From Caulochytrium protostelioides (taxonomy: Eukaryota; Chytridiomycota; Caulochytriomycetes; Caulochytriales; Caulochytriaceae), in assembly GCA_003615045.1 (NCBI GenBank), contig ML014202.1:1-64000 (forward strand): a stretch of DNA of 64,000 nt. The letters run 5' to 3'. The translations under genes were made by a program, and so were the position numbers. How positions within the stretch are numbered: the first letter of the stretch is position 1; every line of letters begins with the position of its first letter. Below are positions 30,747 through 39,429 of the stretch, in pieces. Below the pieces are notes generated by a model. The model saw only the letters and a list, made by a program, of their open reading frames with translations, did not search any database and was not told the origin of the DNA.

Positions 30747-31190
30747 CCTCTCAAAGGGGCGTCGGCGCGGTATGAAAGGGGAAGGCCCGTCTCTCCTCAG
30801 GCAGCAAGCAGCCGTGAGCGTCAGGGATCCGAGGTCAGCGCCCAGAGGGGGTTTGGCGGTGCCTATCACTATGAGGAGTCGGGTGCGAGATGGCGGCGAC
30901 ATCCAGAGCGGAGCTCATCACCGTCCGTGCCCAGCATGGCGACGTCGAGGCGTTCGGCACCTTCACTGCATGGGCTCCGCGTGGGCACCGGAAGACGGCG
31001 ATCCAGTCGTGATATGCAAGCAGAGCTTATGTGCGATCCGCGTGCGCAACGGCGTTCCTCAAGCGGTGGTGTGCGATGGCCGATGCGCTCCCGCCGAGCC
31101 GGCGGACGGTGGGCGGCAGCGTCGCCGACGGCGAGATGGCCGCCGGGCGGAGGGGCTCGGTTCGGCCGGCGGCCGTGAGGGAGCGGGGTT
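30747..31190. other. Region upstream of NOC4
   Basis: Presumed NOC4 promoter. On plus, an ATG at 30890 opens a 40-codon frame (MAATSRAELITVRAQHGDV) with balanced composition. It could be a first exon or a chance frame. No acceptor-linked continuation could be shown. Confidence 0.3.
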
Positions 31191-31832
31191 TCAGCCGCCA
31201 GAGAAGGGGGCCGGCGGGCCACGGTCGCGGCTGAGCCACTCCTCTGGATCGGCGCTGCCCAATCCTCCGTCATCCTGGGGAATCGAGGGACGCTCAGTAC
31301 CGTCGCTCAGGACGTCGACCCTCACCCAGAACTCACGTAGGCTATGAGAGTATGATTCCATCCATCGCTCGTGTATGATGTGTCCTTGGACCTGATGGAG
31401 AAAGGCGTTGCACCCATCGCCGGCTAATTGGTCATCGCCGATGGGGTAGCCCACGACAGAACAAGAAGACTCGGTCTCGAACACACGCCCTTCGGTGTCC
31501 TGATCGTATGACCGAAGAGGCGATCGCCTGCCGTGGCGATGCTTCGCGTGCTGGTCGTCGACTTCAGGATTCGGGATTTCGTATTCAGCGAAGGCTGCGG
31601 CCGCGGGTCGATTGGACTTTGTCTCGCTTTGCCTGGCGTGGTGGGGGCGGCGTCGGAGCGGCCCACAGGGGCCCACAGCAGCAGCCGGTGGCCCCACCGC
31701 CCTGCGGCGGGCCTCGGCTCTGTGTTCAAGAACCGCGACCGTCGGTCCTTCACGCTTGACCCTGGGCGCCTGGCTCGCGCGAGGCCGCCGCGCACGCGAT
31801 AGCTTCTTGCCGTTGTGAGTCACTCGTTGCAT
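31191..31832 (-). CDS. Possible hypothetical protein, 213 aa
   Basis: An open minus-strand frame with a start at 31832. Its first third is basic (THNGKKLSRARRPRAS), its middle is Ala/Pro/Arg-rich, and its C-terminal half has balanced, protein-like composition (GRVFETESSCSVVGYPIGDD, then HIIHERWMESYSHSLREFW). No family, signal or membrane segment is recognised. In favour: composition unlike the low-complexity shadows and less GC-extreme codons. Against: no overlapping homologous gene explains it, no motif supports it, and GC-rich DNA gives long chance frames. It would be transcribed divergently from the mL50-like gene about 370 bases away. Confidence 0.35.
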   Translation of the reverse strand: MQRVTHNGKKLSRARRPRASQAPRVKREGPTVAVLEHRAEARRRAVGPPAAAVGPCGPLRRRPHHARQSETKSNRPAAAAFAEYEIPNPEVDDQHAKHRHGRRSPLRSYDQDTEGRVFETESSCSVVGYPIGDDQLAGDGCNAFLHQVQGHIIHERWMESYSHSLREFWVRVDVLSDGTERPSIPQDDGGLGSADPEEWLSRDRGPPAPFSGG

Positions 31833-32198
31833 CGCACGAGACCGGTATCATTGAACACTAGCACGCTTCTTTAAAGCTAACCCCCGTCCGCGTCCGCGTC
31901 CGCGTCCGCTGCAGCACGGACTCCGACCCTCCTCCCCCCGACCTCGAGTCGTCGACCCCCCGGCCCTTTCTTGACGGTCGCGTGCGCTGGCCCGCAGCTG
32001 CCTCCATATCCGCCTCCGCATCTGCCTTGGCATCCGCATTTCGTCACAGCCTTTCGTATCAGCATTTGCATCCGCATCGACTGACCTTGTGGCGATCCCG
32101 TTGTTGATACGATATCATCGCCAGCGCCGACGAGACCTATCGGCCCCTGCCAATCGCCCCCTTGCCACAGAGCGCATTCTCCTGCGCCGCTGCCTGCG
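31833..32198. promoter_or_regulatory. Upstream region of the mL50-like gene
   Basis: Contains a (CCGCGT)-type hexamer run at about 31886-31908 and CATCCGCAT-like degenerate repeats at about 32010-32075. It is probably the promoter and leader; no coding stretch is supported. Confidence 0.45.
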
Positions 32199-33123
32199 AT
32201 GATGCTGTGCCGATCATCGAGAGCCGTGCCATCGCGGGCACTGCGCTCGTTGGTTCCGCTCGTGCAGGGATCCCTGCCGGCGCCCTGCACCGCCCGCGCT
32301 TTCAGCCAGGCACGCGTGCTCGGCTTCCCGAGGGCACCGCCGATCGCCGACTTGCTGGCCCGCGGCGCCGCCCGCGTCGGCACCCGCTACCAGCCGCCGA
32401 CCCGCAACCCTTATGTCGTGAGCAATGTGTACCGTTGTTTTTTGTTTTTGCTTGGACTGTCCTTCTCGGAAGGATTCATACGCAGCGACGTGGTCAACTC
32501 ACCCCGAATCTCTTTTTTGTTGTTGTGGTGATGCGACCCATCGGCGTCGACTCGGCATCTCTCACAGCTTGACTGAAGCAGATGTCGAGGCCATTGAAGC
32601 GCAGATCCGCACCGTGGTCGAGCGCTATGTGGTGTGCGACACGCCCGAGCAGTGGCGCGCGGTCGAGTTTGCGGACCTCGCGCTGAAGAGCCGCGTCGTC
32701 CGCGACGTGATGGCCGCGCTGGACATTGCGTTTACGAACCCCGAGCTGACGAACATCTACGACGTGCCGACGCTGATCGCGGCGACGACCCTCCACCGCG
32801 AGGGCCGCGTCTACTACGACGACATGTTCGATGTCCGCGACCCGGTCGCGACCTTCTTTGCCCGCCACCGCGGGCCCCACGCCGTGGTCTACACCACCGA
32901 GGCCTCGGAGGCCGACCGGGTCTATGTGCCGCAGCTGCTGCCCCACGAGTCGCCGCTGCCGCCGAATCTGGCGTTCAAGCCGATGCGGCCAAAGCGCTAC
33001 GAGGCCGTCGTCAAGCCCTGGCTCGCCGACACCAAGCCGATGGCCGATGACGCGGCTGCGGCCGCGGCCACCGACGCGCCGGCCGCTCCAGCACCGGGCG
33101 CCAGCGCGTTCCAGGAAGTTTAA
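32199..33123 (+). CDS. Mitochondrial large-ribosomal protein mL50 (candidate), one intron
   Basis: Exon 1 opens with an Arg/Ser-rich mitochondrial presequence (MMLCRSSRAVPSRALRSLV). Exon 2 starts with LTEADVEAIEAQIRTVVERY, then WRAVEFADLALKSRVVRDVM and NPELTNIYDVPTLIAATTL. A small helical module with a W..V.F.D..LK pattern followed by N-x-x-L-T-x-x-x-x-V resembles the acyl-carrier-like core of mL50, a peripheral subunit of the mitochondrial 54S/39S ribosome. The C-terminus is Ala/Pro-rich. Splicing is not fully settled: the canonical-looking donor GTGAGC at 32418 leaves the wrong phase for the acceptor CTCACAG ending at 32567, whereas a GTACCG donor at 32429 keeps the frame and gives 261 aa. 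Alternative: another mitochondrial matrix protein. Confidence 0.52.
32429..32567 (+). other. Probable intron of the mL50-like gene
   Basis: The frame-consistent model runs from a weak GTACCG donor to TCTCACAG. The stretch is T-rich before the acceptor, as for a polypyrimidine tract. The stronger-looking donor GTGAGC lies 11 bases upstream but shifts the frame. Confidence 0.5.
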
Positions 33124-34495
33124 TCGCATCCGCATCCGCGGTGATACATACCATCCTCTTTGATAGACATTAGCGGAGAGTCCGCCCGCCAGAATGTGAG
33201 GGAAAACGGCGGGATAGAGTCATAGAGTGTCGTTGCAGCGTCCCACCGAGGCATCTGCCTCCCGCAGGAGCCTGGCTCCCCCACGGGCCACGGGCATCGA
33301 CAACATGGAAAGATCGGCACCCGACCCCCCGACAGGCCTGCCAGTCCGCCCCAAACGCCTCGCCACCCCGTGGCGACCACCGGGTCATTTCTCACGCGGA
33401 CATGATCGTTGCCGCGCGGCCATCGGACAATGGCTGCTTCCGTCGATGTAAGGTCGTCCTCTGGCACCATGCGATGACCAGCGACCGTTGACGCGGCCGC
33501 GACCATCGATGCGTCGTCGCGCATTGTTGACAGCCTCGTTGGTCGCTGTGCCTTCCTTGCAGCGTCGTGGTCGATGGGTCGATGGGTCGGTCTCGCGCGG
33601 GCGGCGGCAGTGGTGGCGGCAGTGGTGGCGGCAGGCTATGCGCGTGGAGGGGACTGGGCGCAGCCGCGGCCGCGGCCGCAGCAGCGATAGGCAAGACCCG
33701 AAGGCGCTCGCTGGGCCGAGGGCCGAGGGCCGCGTGCCGCCCGTCCGCCCGCCGCCTTGCGGATGTCTGGCGCGATCGCCTGCTCCTCCTCCGGGACGAG
33801 CGCGAGCCGCGGCGTGGGAAGCGCGGCGTGGACGCTGCGGACGGCCGCCGGTGGTCGCGCATCGGCAAGAACCGCAGACCGCCGGCGCGGCTCCCACGCG
33901 GCAGATCGCGGTCGCCGGCGCTGCTGCCGATCCGTCGCTCGTGGCGGGCCGCGGATGGCGACCGTCCGATCTCAGCACGCGCCGCGGCACGCCTCGCTTG
34001 TGGCGCTTCCTGTGGGCGTCGCTGGCGTCGTTGGCATCGTTGGCGTCGTTGGCATCGTACGCAACGAGCCCACCGGCAACGCCGACGGCTGGTGCTCCCG
34101 CAGCGCGGCGCCTGGCACTCAACCGCTTCCCTCCCCACGGTCCCCGCGGCCGTGATTCATGCCGCTCGCAGGTCGACCCCACCCTCGACTCGAGTTGCCG
34201 CGCCTGCATGATTCGCGGAGTGTGATACCGCCATCTCCTTGATGTCGCTGCGACATCGCACGACCCGGTTTAACGGCGCGAGCGTGATTGACGACGGCTG
34301 GTCCGCCGATCTGACGCTCTATCCTTGTCGACGCCATCCCCGATTGCCCCTTTCTGACCGTCGCATCCGAGCCCCTCTGCTCTCCTGCCGAACCGAAACG
34401 TGTTGCGGAACGCTGTGTGTGATTGAGCCGGTGCGCCTGGCCTCGTCACCTCTCCTCTGGTGTTGGTTTATCCACTGACCTCGTCTGCTACCGCC
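33124..34495. other. Spacer between the mL50-like and septin genes
   Basis: About 1.4 kb without a supported gene. It has a (GGCGTCGTT)/(GGCATCGTT) tandem at about 34015-34060, which makes an Asn-Asp-Ala repeat on minus. Long frames on both strands are Arg/Ala/Pro-rich and look like composition artefacts. The last 200 bases are the septin promoter and leader. Confidence 0.45.
34015..34060. repeat. 9-bp tandem repeat (GTTGGCATC / GTTGGCGTC)
   Basis: About five head-to-tail copies with alternating A or G at one position. Confidence 0.8.
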
Positions 34496-35965
34496 ATGCC
34501 TTTGGTAAGATCTCGCCAGCAAACATGCTGCTGCTGCTGCTGCTGCTGCTGAAAACCCATCTCAGGCTAGGCCATTCAACACGAGAACCTGATCACTCAT
34601 CATCGGCCTCTGGGCGATTTTCTATGCCTTGACTGACTCCTGCGCGTGACCTTTTCATGGTTGGCATGGTGGTGCTTTTCTATTTGGGCCATGGCTTCTT
34701 TCCCGCTTTAGGAATACGCCCTCCAATTCCGAGGCCGCAACCCGGACCCGGGTCCTTGGAAGCTGCCGCGGTCCTTCCCCGCCCGCCTGCGCGAGCCCCT
34801 GGGCATCGCTGACTTGCCCACGCAGCGCGTCCGCCGCTCCAAGCGCCAGCCCTATGTCTTCAACATCATGGTCGTCGGCGAAAGCGGTCTCGGCAAATCG
34901 ACATTTCTCAACAGCCTCTTCGACACGGATCTGATCCAGCCCGGCGTCACGCGCCACCTCGCGTCATCCAAGGGCGTCACGGTCCGGCCGCAGACGTTCG
35001 AGGTCGAGGAGAAAGGGGTCACCCTTCATCTGACGGTGATCGACACGCCCGGGTTCGGCGACCAGCTCGACCGCAAGGACAACCACGAGCCCATCCTGCA
35101 GTACATCGAGCAGCAGTATGACCGCTACTTCCAGGCGGAGCGCGGCAATGCGCTCCGGCGCAACATCCCGGATACGCGGGTTCACGCGCTGCTGTACTTC
35201 ATCGCGCCCTCCGGCACGAAGGGGCTCAAGGAGCTGGACGTGGACTTCTTGCAGCGGCTGTGCCTGCGCGTCAACATCATTCCCGTGATCGCGCGCGCGG
35301 ACGCGCTGACGGTCGAGGAAAAAAGCGCGTTCAAGAAGCAGATTCTGCGCGAGTTCGAGGCCCACGACATCCGCGTCTACCCGGCGCACCATACCGACGA
35401 CCGCGAGCTCATGCAGGAGTTCGAGCGATACATGCCGTTCGCGGTCATCGGCTCCAACGAGATGATCCAGGTCAAGGGCAAAGCCGTGCGCGGCCGCCGC
35501 TACCGCTGGGGCGAGATCGACATCGCCGATCCCGCGTGCTCCGACTTCATCCATCTGCGGAGTCTGCTGGTCGGCACGCACTGCCAGGACCTCATCGAGG
35601 TGACCTCGGCGGTGCACTATGCGGCCTACCGCGCACAGGCGATCCGCTCGGTCGGGCGGCCCGAGTCGTTCCTTGCCTGCGACGAGGCCTACGAGACGCG
35701 TGTCGACAACGCGAAGCGGCTGCTGGCGGACGAGATGGCGCGCAAGGAAGATGAGATGCGACAGATGTTTGTGGCGCGCGTCCGCGAGAAGGAGTCGAGT
35801 CTGCGGGAGCGCGAGGAGGCGCTCAACGCGAAGCGCCAGGCCATGATGGACGAGCTGGAGCGCCTGCGCCGTGCCGTCGAGCAGGAGGATCAGCTCATCA
35901 ATGAGATGGTCCTGCAGCAGAGCGGCGGAACGCCGTCCCCGCAAGGCGCGCGGCGTTACCGCTAG
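34496..35965 (+). CDS. Septin GTPase, 420 aa, three-codon first exon
   Basis: Septins are GTP-binding filament proteins that form rings at division and growth sites under the plasma membrane. Exon 1 is only ATG-CCT-TTG (34496-34504) in a CCGCCATGC context, ending at GTAAGATC. Exon 2 starts at 34712 (EYALQFRGRNPDPGPWKLP) in the same phase. Motifs: polybasic VRRSKRQ before the G domain, G1 GESGLGKS (59-66), G3 DTPG (114-117), G4 ARAD (197-200; AKAD is usual), septin-unique element with RWGEIDIADPACSDFIHLRS, and a C-terminal coiled coil (about 333-400) like those of the Cdc3, Cdc11 and Cdc12 groups. I cannot tell which group it belongs to. Reading exon 2 alone lacks any ATG before the conserved N-terminus, which supports the tiny first exon. 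Confidence 0.9.
34505..34711 (+). other. Septin intron (207 bp) with (CTG)8
   Basis: Donor GTAAGATC and acceptor CCCGCTTTAG are in phase 0. A CTG/TGC microsatellite of eight copies lies at 34528-34551 inside it, about 25 bases from the donor. Confidence 0.82.
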
Positions 35966-36360
35966 AACTAGATAACGTAGCGATGGGGGGGTGCGCACGT
36001 GTCGGCGATGGATCGATATTTCCCGCCAGAGGATATGATAACTTGCGTCAACGGTCCCTGATGCTTGCTGTTCTCTGTATCGCTCGATGTGGTTCAACTG
36101 TGTTGATTAAATGGCGCTCGAATCGCCTTCTTTTGTCCGTGTCCATATCTTGTTTCTCGTCAGCTTTTTTTTTTGTCTACGAGCGCTGCCGTGTACCGCC
36201 TCTTGGTACCTACGCCGTCGCTGCGTGGGAGGGCGAGCGTGATGATGGACCTCTGGCTGTCGGAGGCGATCCATCAATGGTGGGTAGATGGGCAGCGACT
36301 TTCTATTCCTACACTGCGCGTCGGAAATGCCAAATCAGTGTTTCTTTTTATGATATCTTT
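35966..36360. other. Convergent 3' flanks of septin and mS29 genes
   Basis: No gene. It is AT-richer than its flanks, with a T run at 36165-36174. It is probably the site of 3' end formation for both convergent genes. Confidence 0.5.
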
Positions 36361-38046
36361 CTACAAGCAGGAGGCCAGCACATCCGCCGGGTTACCGCCC
36401 GTCACGAAGTACCGACGGTCTAGGCTCTTCTCGGGGTTGTGGTGGAGGTCAGTCGGCGGCCAGTAGAGCTTGGCCTGGGTGTAGTAGTTCATGACGGCCG
36501 CGAGCTCCGGCCGCGAGTAGCCCTGCATCTCGATCTGAGAGTAGGTCGCGTCCGCAGCGGCGGCGGCGTCAGCGTTCCAGAAGCGCGCCAGCGCCGGGTG
36601 CGCAGCGAACTGCGGGAGCTGGTTCTGCAGCGCGACCGGCAAGTCGACGCGGCCCGGCTGGAGGTCCTCGGGGGCCACGCCCTCGGGCAGCACGAAGGGC
36701 GGTGCCGCAGCGCTCGCCGGTGGCGTCCACGACGGGGTCGCCTCCGGCGCCACGACCGCGGCCACATCGAGCGGCGCCGCGGGCAGCGCGCGCCACACGG
36801 CGTCCATGCCCACGACCGCACGCGTTGCCTCGCTCGCGTCGACGGCGACCACGCGGTGCACCACGCCCGCGCCGCGCACAGTGCGCGACGTCGCCGCCGC
36901 CGCCTTGTCGGGCACCAGCGCGTTCACGAGGTCGTCCACGAGCGCGAGCTCCGTGCCGAGGAGACGGCGGCCCGTGGCATCCTTGTACTCCGAGAGGGGG
37001 AACAGCGCGTTGACGCTGTCGACGAGGAGCGCGGCCGGCTGGGCGGCGTGGCCGCCCGCGACGTGGTCGAGCAGCGCCTTCCACAGCTGGTTCGGCGTGA
37101 TGGCGGCGGCGCCGGCGCCGGCGGCGGCCGTCGCGGCGGCGGCGGCCTTCGAGGGGCCGGCGACGGCGGCGGCCGCATTCTTGTTGGCCGACGACGACAG
37201 CGCCGCGACCATGCGCTGGATCTCCTGGCCGAACGTCGTGGACGCATGGCCGGGGACGCGGAGATCGGCGAGGGCCGCGCCGTTCAGGGCGAGCTGCTGG
37301 GCGAGCATGCGCACGGCGAGGTCCGGCTGGAGGAAGCGGCGGGGCGGCGCGTCCGGGCGGGCCGGGTCGGTCTCTGGCTCGAAGGCGTCGAAGCCGCCGA
37401 CCCAGTGCGCGGGCCGCGGGACATACAGCACGAGCCAGTCGCGGCGGTGCAGATACTCGGCCAGCTGGAGCAGCGCCGTCGACTTGCCGGAGCCGGCGCG
37501 GCCCGTCAGCACATAGCGCGCGCCCTTCGCGGCGGCGGCGGCGTTCTCGGCGGCGGTCAGGGCGGCCATGAGTGCCGCGGTCTGCGGCTGCAGCACAAAC
37601 GCCGGGTGCGGCGTCACCTGGCAGGCCTTCGCGACGCGCGTCGGGTAGGTCGTGGAGGGCATGCGCGCCACGAACGACGGGTCGAGCGCGAACACCGACC
37701 CGGCGGGCCGCTGCATGCCGGCGAGCTCGCCCTGCACCGCGAGCGGAAGGAACGCATCGAGCACGGGCGCCGCGGCCGCGTCAATGGCGACCGGTGGGCG
37801 GACAGGACCACGCGGGACCGCGACGCCACGTGTCGCCGTGGCCACTTTATACGCGTCCAGCAGAGGATCGCGCGTCGCGCGGCTTGAGCCGGCCGCGGCA
37901 GCGGACGCGGCAGCGCCTGCGTGGAAGGCGCGCCATGATGCGGACGGCGACGGCGCCGCAGCCGCGGACATGGACACGGAACGGGCAAGGCCCAGCGCCG
38001 AGCGGGCGGCCTGCCGCCAAACGAGAGCGGGTGCTGGCGACGGCAT
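36361..38046 (-). CDS. Mitochondrial small-ribosomal protein mS29 (DAP3/Rsm23)
   Basis: mS29 is a GTP-binding protein of the mitochondrial small ribosomal subunit head; its animal form is DAP3. The 561-aa chain starts with an Ala/Arg mitochondrial targeting region (RQAARSALGLARSVSM). The core shows AFVLQPQTAALMAALTAAE, a P-loop GRAGSGKST at about 182-190, LVLYVPRPAHWVGG, a Walker-B-like ALLVDSVNALF and the family's C-terminal YSRPELAAVMNYYTQAKLY. An Ala-rich insert of about 35 residues (about 275-315) is not usual. The frame continues upstream to 38502, but that part is Arg-rich and encoded by a (GTCGGC)n tract, so the ATG at 38046 was chosen. The gene is divergent from Sla2 across a 1.4-kb spacer. 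Confidence 0.85.
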   Translation of the reverse strand: MPSPAPALVWRQAARSALGLARSVSMSAAAAPSPSASWRAFHAGAAASAAAAGSSRATRDPLLDAYKVATATRGVAVPRGPVRPPVAIDAAAAPVLDAFLPLAVQGELAGMQRPAGSVFALDPSFVARMPSTTYPTRVAKACQVTPHPAFVLQPQTAALMAALTAAENAAAAAKGARYVLTGRAGSGKSTALLQLAEYLHRRDWLVLYVPRPAHWVGGFDAFEPETDPARPDAPPRRFLQPDLAVRMLAQQLALNGAALADLRVPGHASTTFGQEIQRMVAALSSSANKNAAAAVAGPSKAAAAATAAAGAGAAAITPNQLWKALLDHVAGGHAAQPAALLVDSVNALFPLSEYKDATGRRLLGTELALVDDLVNALVPDKAAAATSRTVRGAGVVHRVVAVDASEATRAVVGMDAVWRALPAAPLDVAAVVAPEATPSWTPPASAAAPPFVLPEGVAPEDLQPGRVDLPVALQNQLPQFAAHPALARFWNADAAAAADATYSQIEMQGYSRPELAAVMNYYTQAKLYWPPTDLHHNPEKSLDRRYFVTGGNPADVLASCL

Positions 38047-38060
38047 CGTGCTAGGGTCGA

Positions 38061-38098
<38 letters not shown>

Positions 38099-38100
38099 TG
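38061..38100. repeat. (GTCGGC)n hexamer repeat
   Basis: Six to seven head-to-tail copies lie 15 bases upstream of the mS29 start codon, probably inside the 5' leader. Confidence 0.9.
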
Positions 38101-39041
38101 GCGGTCGGGGAGGCGAGGACGGCGCGGCAGGCAGGACCGACGACGGAGGCTGGCGACCGGAGGTGGTGGACAGCGCAACCTGAGACAGCGGTTCGCCGTG
38201 TCGGACTTTTTGAGCTTGGATGTAGCGCTGCCTGGCGAGTCCGTCGTGGATGCGGCCAGTCGCCAAGTATGCGCTCGGTAGGTCGTGCTGGTCCTGCGAT
38301 GCGTGAGTGCCGCGCACGTGGCGAAGCGCTGCGGTCTCGGCGACACGGCGATGTGCCAGCCAGCCTGCGTCTGCCCGTATCGCTGGCGGTCGCGGCCTGC
38401 GCGGCCCGGGTGCGCGGAGTCTGGCTCATGCACGGGCCCAACCACCCCGGCGAAAAAAGACAAAGCCACTCTGCCGCTCGAGCTCCGACCCCGGCTCATC
38501 ACCGACCCGTCTCACGCGAGTGGGGTGCCGACCACATCACAACCCTCCTCGCACATCGGTGACCAGGAGCACGTCTCCAACGCTGGGAGATCGCTTCGAA
38601 AGAGCGACGCGCAGGGCCATCGGTGGATCCCCGCGATGCGGACGACTCTCGCAGGCTCGCATGCCACCCATGAACGCCTTCTCGATGCTTCTCGGCTCGC
38701 GATTGACATTGATTGGCGTTGAGGATGCGCCAGGGGCAGGCGATGCATCAGCTGCACGTGACGTTGATGCTGATGCTGATCCAGTTCATGGCCATCAGCC
38801 GGTTTACGCTGGCTAGCCTGAGCGGGTGCCCGCGTCAGCGCACGTGGGACGGCAGGTCGGCCGTGGTTTCGTTTGGTTTCATGAGGCCCCGCGCGTCGGG
38901 CTGAGTCGCGCGCGGCTCCTCGACCCATTCTTTTTGGCCCGAGGGAAAGGACGTCGCGTTGCCGCGTAGGCCCACTCACTGGGTCCGGCACGAGGCCCAC
39001 GGGGACCCATGCCGATGGCAAGGGCGATCACTACGGCGCGT

Positions 39042-39160
39042 ATCGCATCGACGTGGCATCACAAGGCATCGCATCGCATCGCAGGGCATCGCATCGCATC
39101 GCATCGCAGCGCATGGCATAGCATGGTCCGGCATCGCATCATATCGCATGGTATGGGATG
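39042..39160. repeat. GCATC pentanucleotide array
   Basis: Many copies of GCATC, partly degenerate (GCATG, GCAGC), in a ~120-base block upstream of SLA2. Confidence 0.85.
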
Positions 39161-39429
39161 CCAGGGTGCCGACGGTACCGAATGTCACTCGCGTCGACAG
39201 GAAACCGGGCACGAGCGATCGCGCTGCTGCAGAGGAGCACAAAGATCGCGATGGAGGTTCTTCAATGCGATGATTCCATCTGGACCGCGCCACGCTCGCG
39301 CTCTCGAACGCACGGCCTTCGCCACGCTCCGTTCACCGCTGGCGTGCGGACGGACTCTCTCCCCCCCATCTCGCGGTGCCCACGTGGTCGGCGCGACCTC
39401 CCCACCCGCACTGCTGGCCCTTCGCCACC

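Larger units (their letters stand above)
38047..39429. promoter_or_regulatory. Divergent promoter region, mS29 and SLA2
   Basis: No gene is supported. It contains (GTCGGC)n at 38061-38100 directly upstream of the mS29 start codon and a GCATC pentamer array at about 39042-39160. Frames in this stretch are repeat-driven. Confidence 0.5.

Noticed and set aside
29373-31178. Plus-strand frame antisense to NOC4
   Set aside because: The minus strand carries the unmistakable CBF/Mak21 domain; the antisense frame has no motif.
33385-34225. Overlapping long frames on both strands between the mL50-like and septin genes
   Set aside because: Both are dominated by Arg/Ala/Pro and a 9-bp repeat; neither shows a motif or a plausible start.
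36439-37887. Plus-strand frame antisense to mS29
   Set aside because: Arg/Gly/Val-rich shadow; the mS29 P-loop and C-terminal motifs are on the other strand.
38047-38502. N-terminal extension of mS29
   Set aside because: It would encode an Arg run from the (GTCGGC)n repeat before the mitochondrial targeting sequence.
39042-39160. CRISPR-like array
   Set aside because: The repeats are contiguous pentamers without spacers, in a eukaryotic context; it is a microsatellite.
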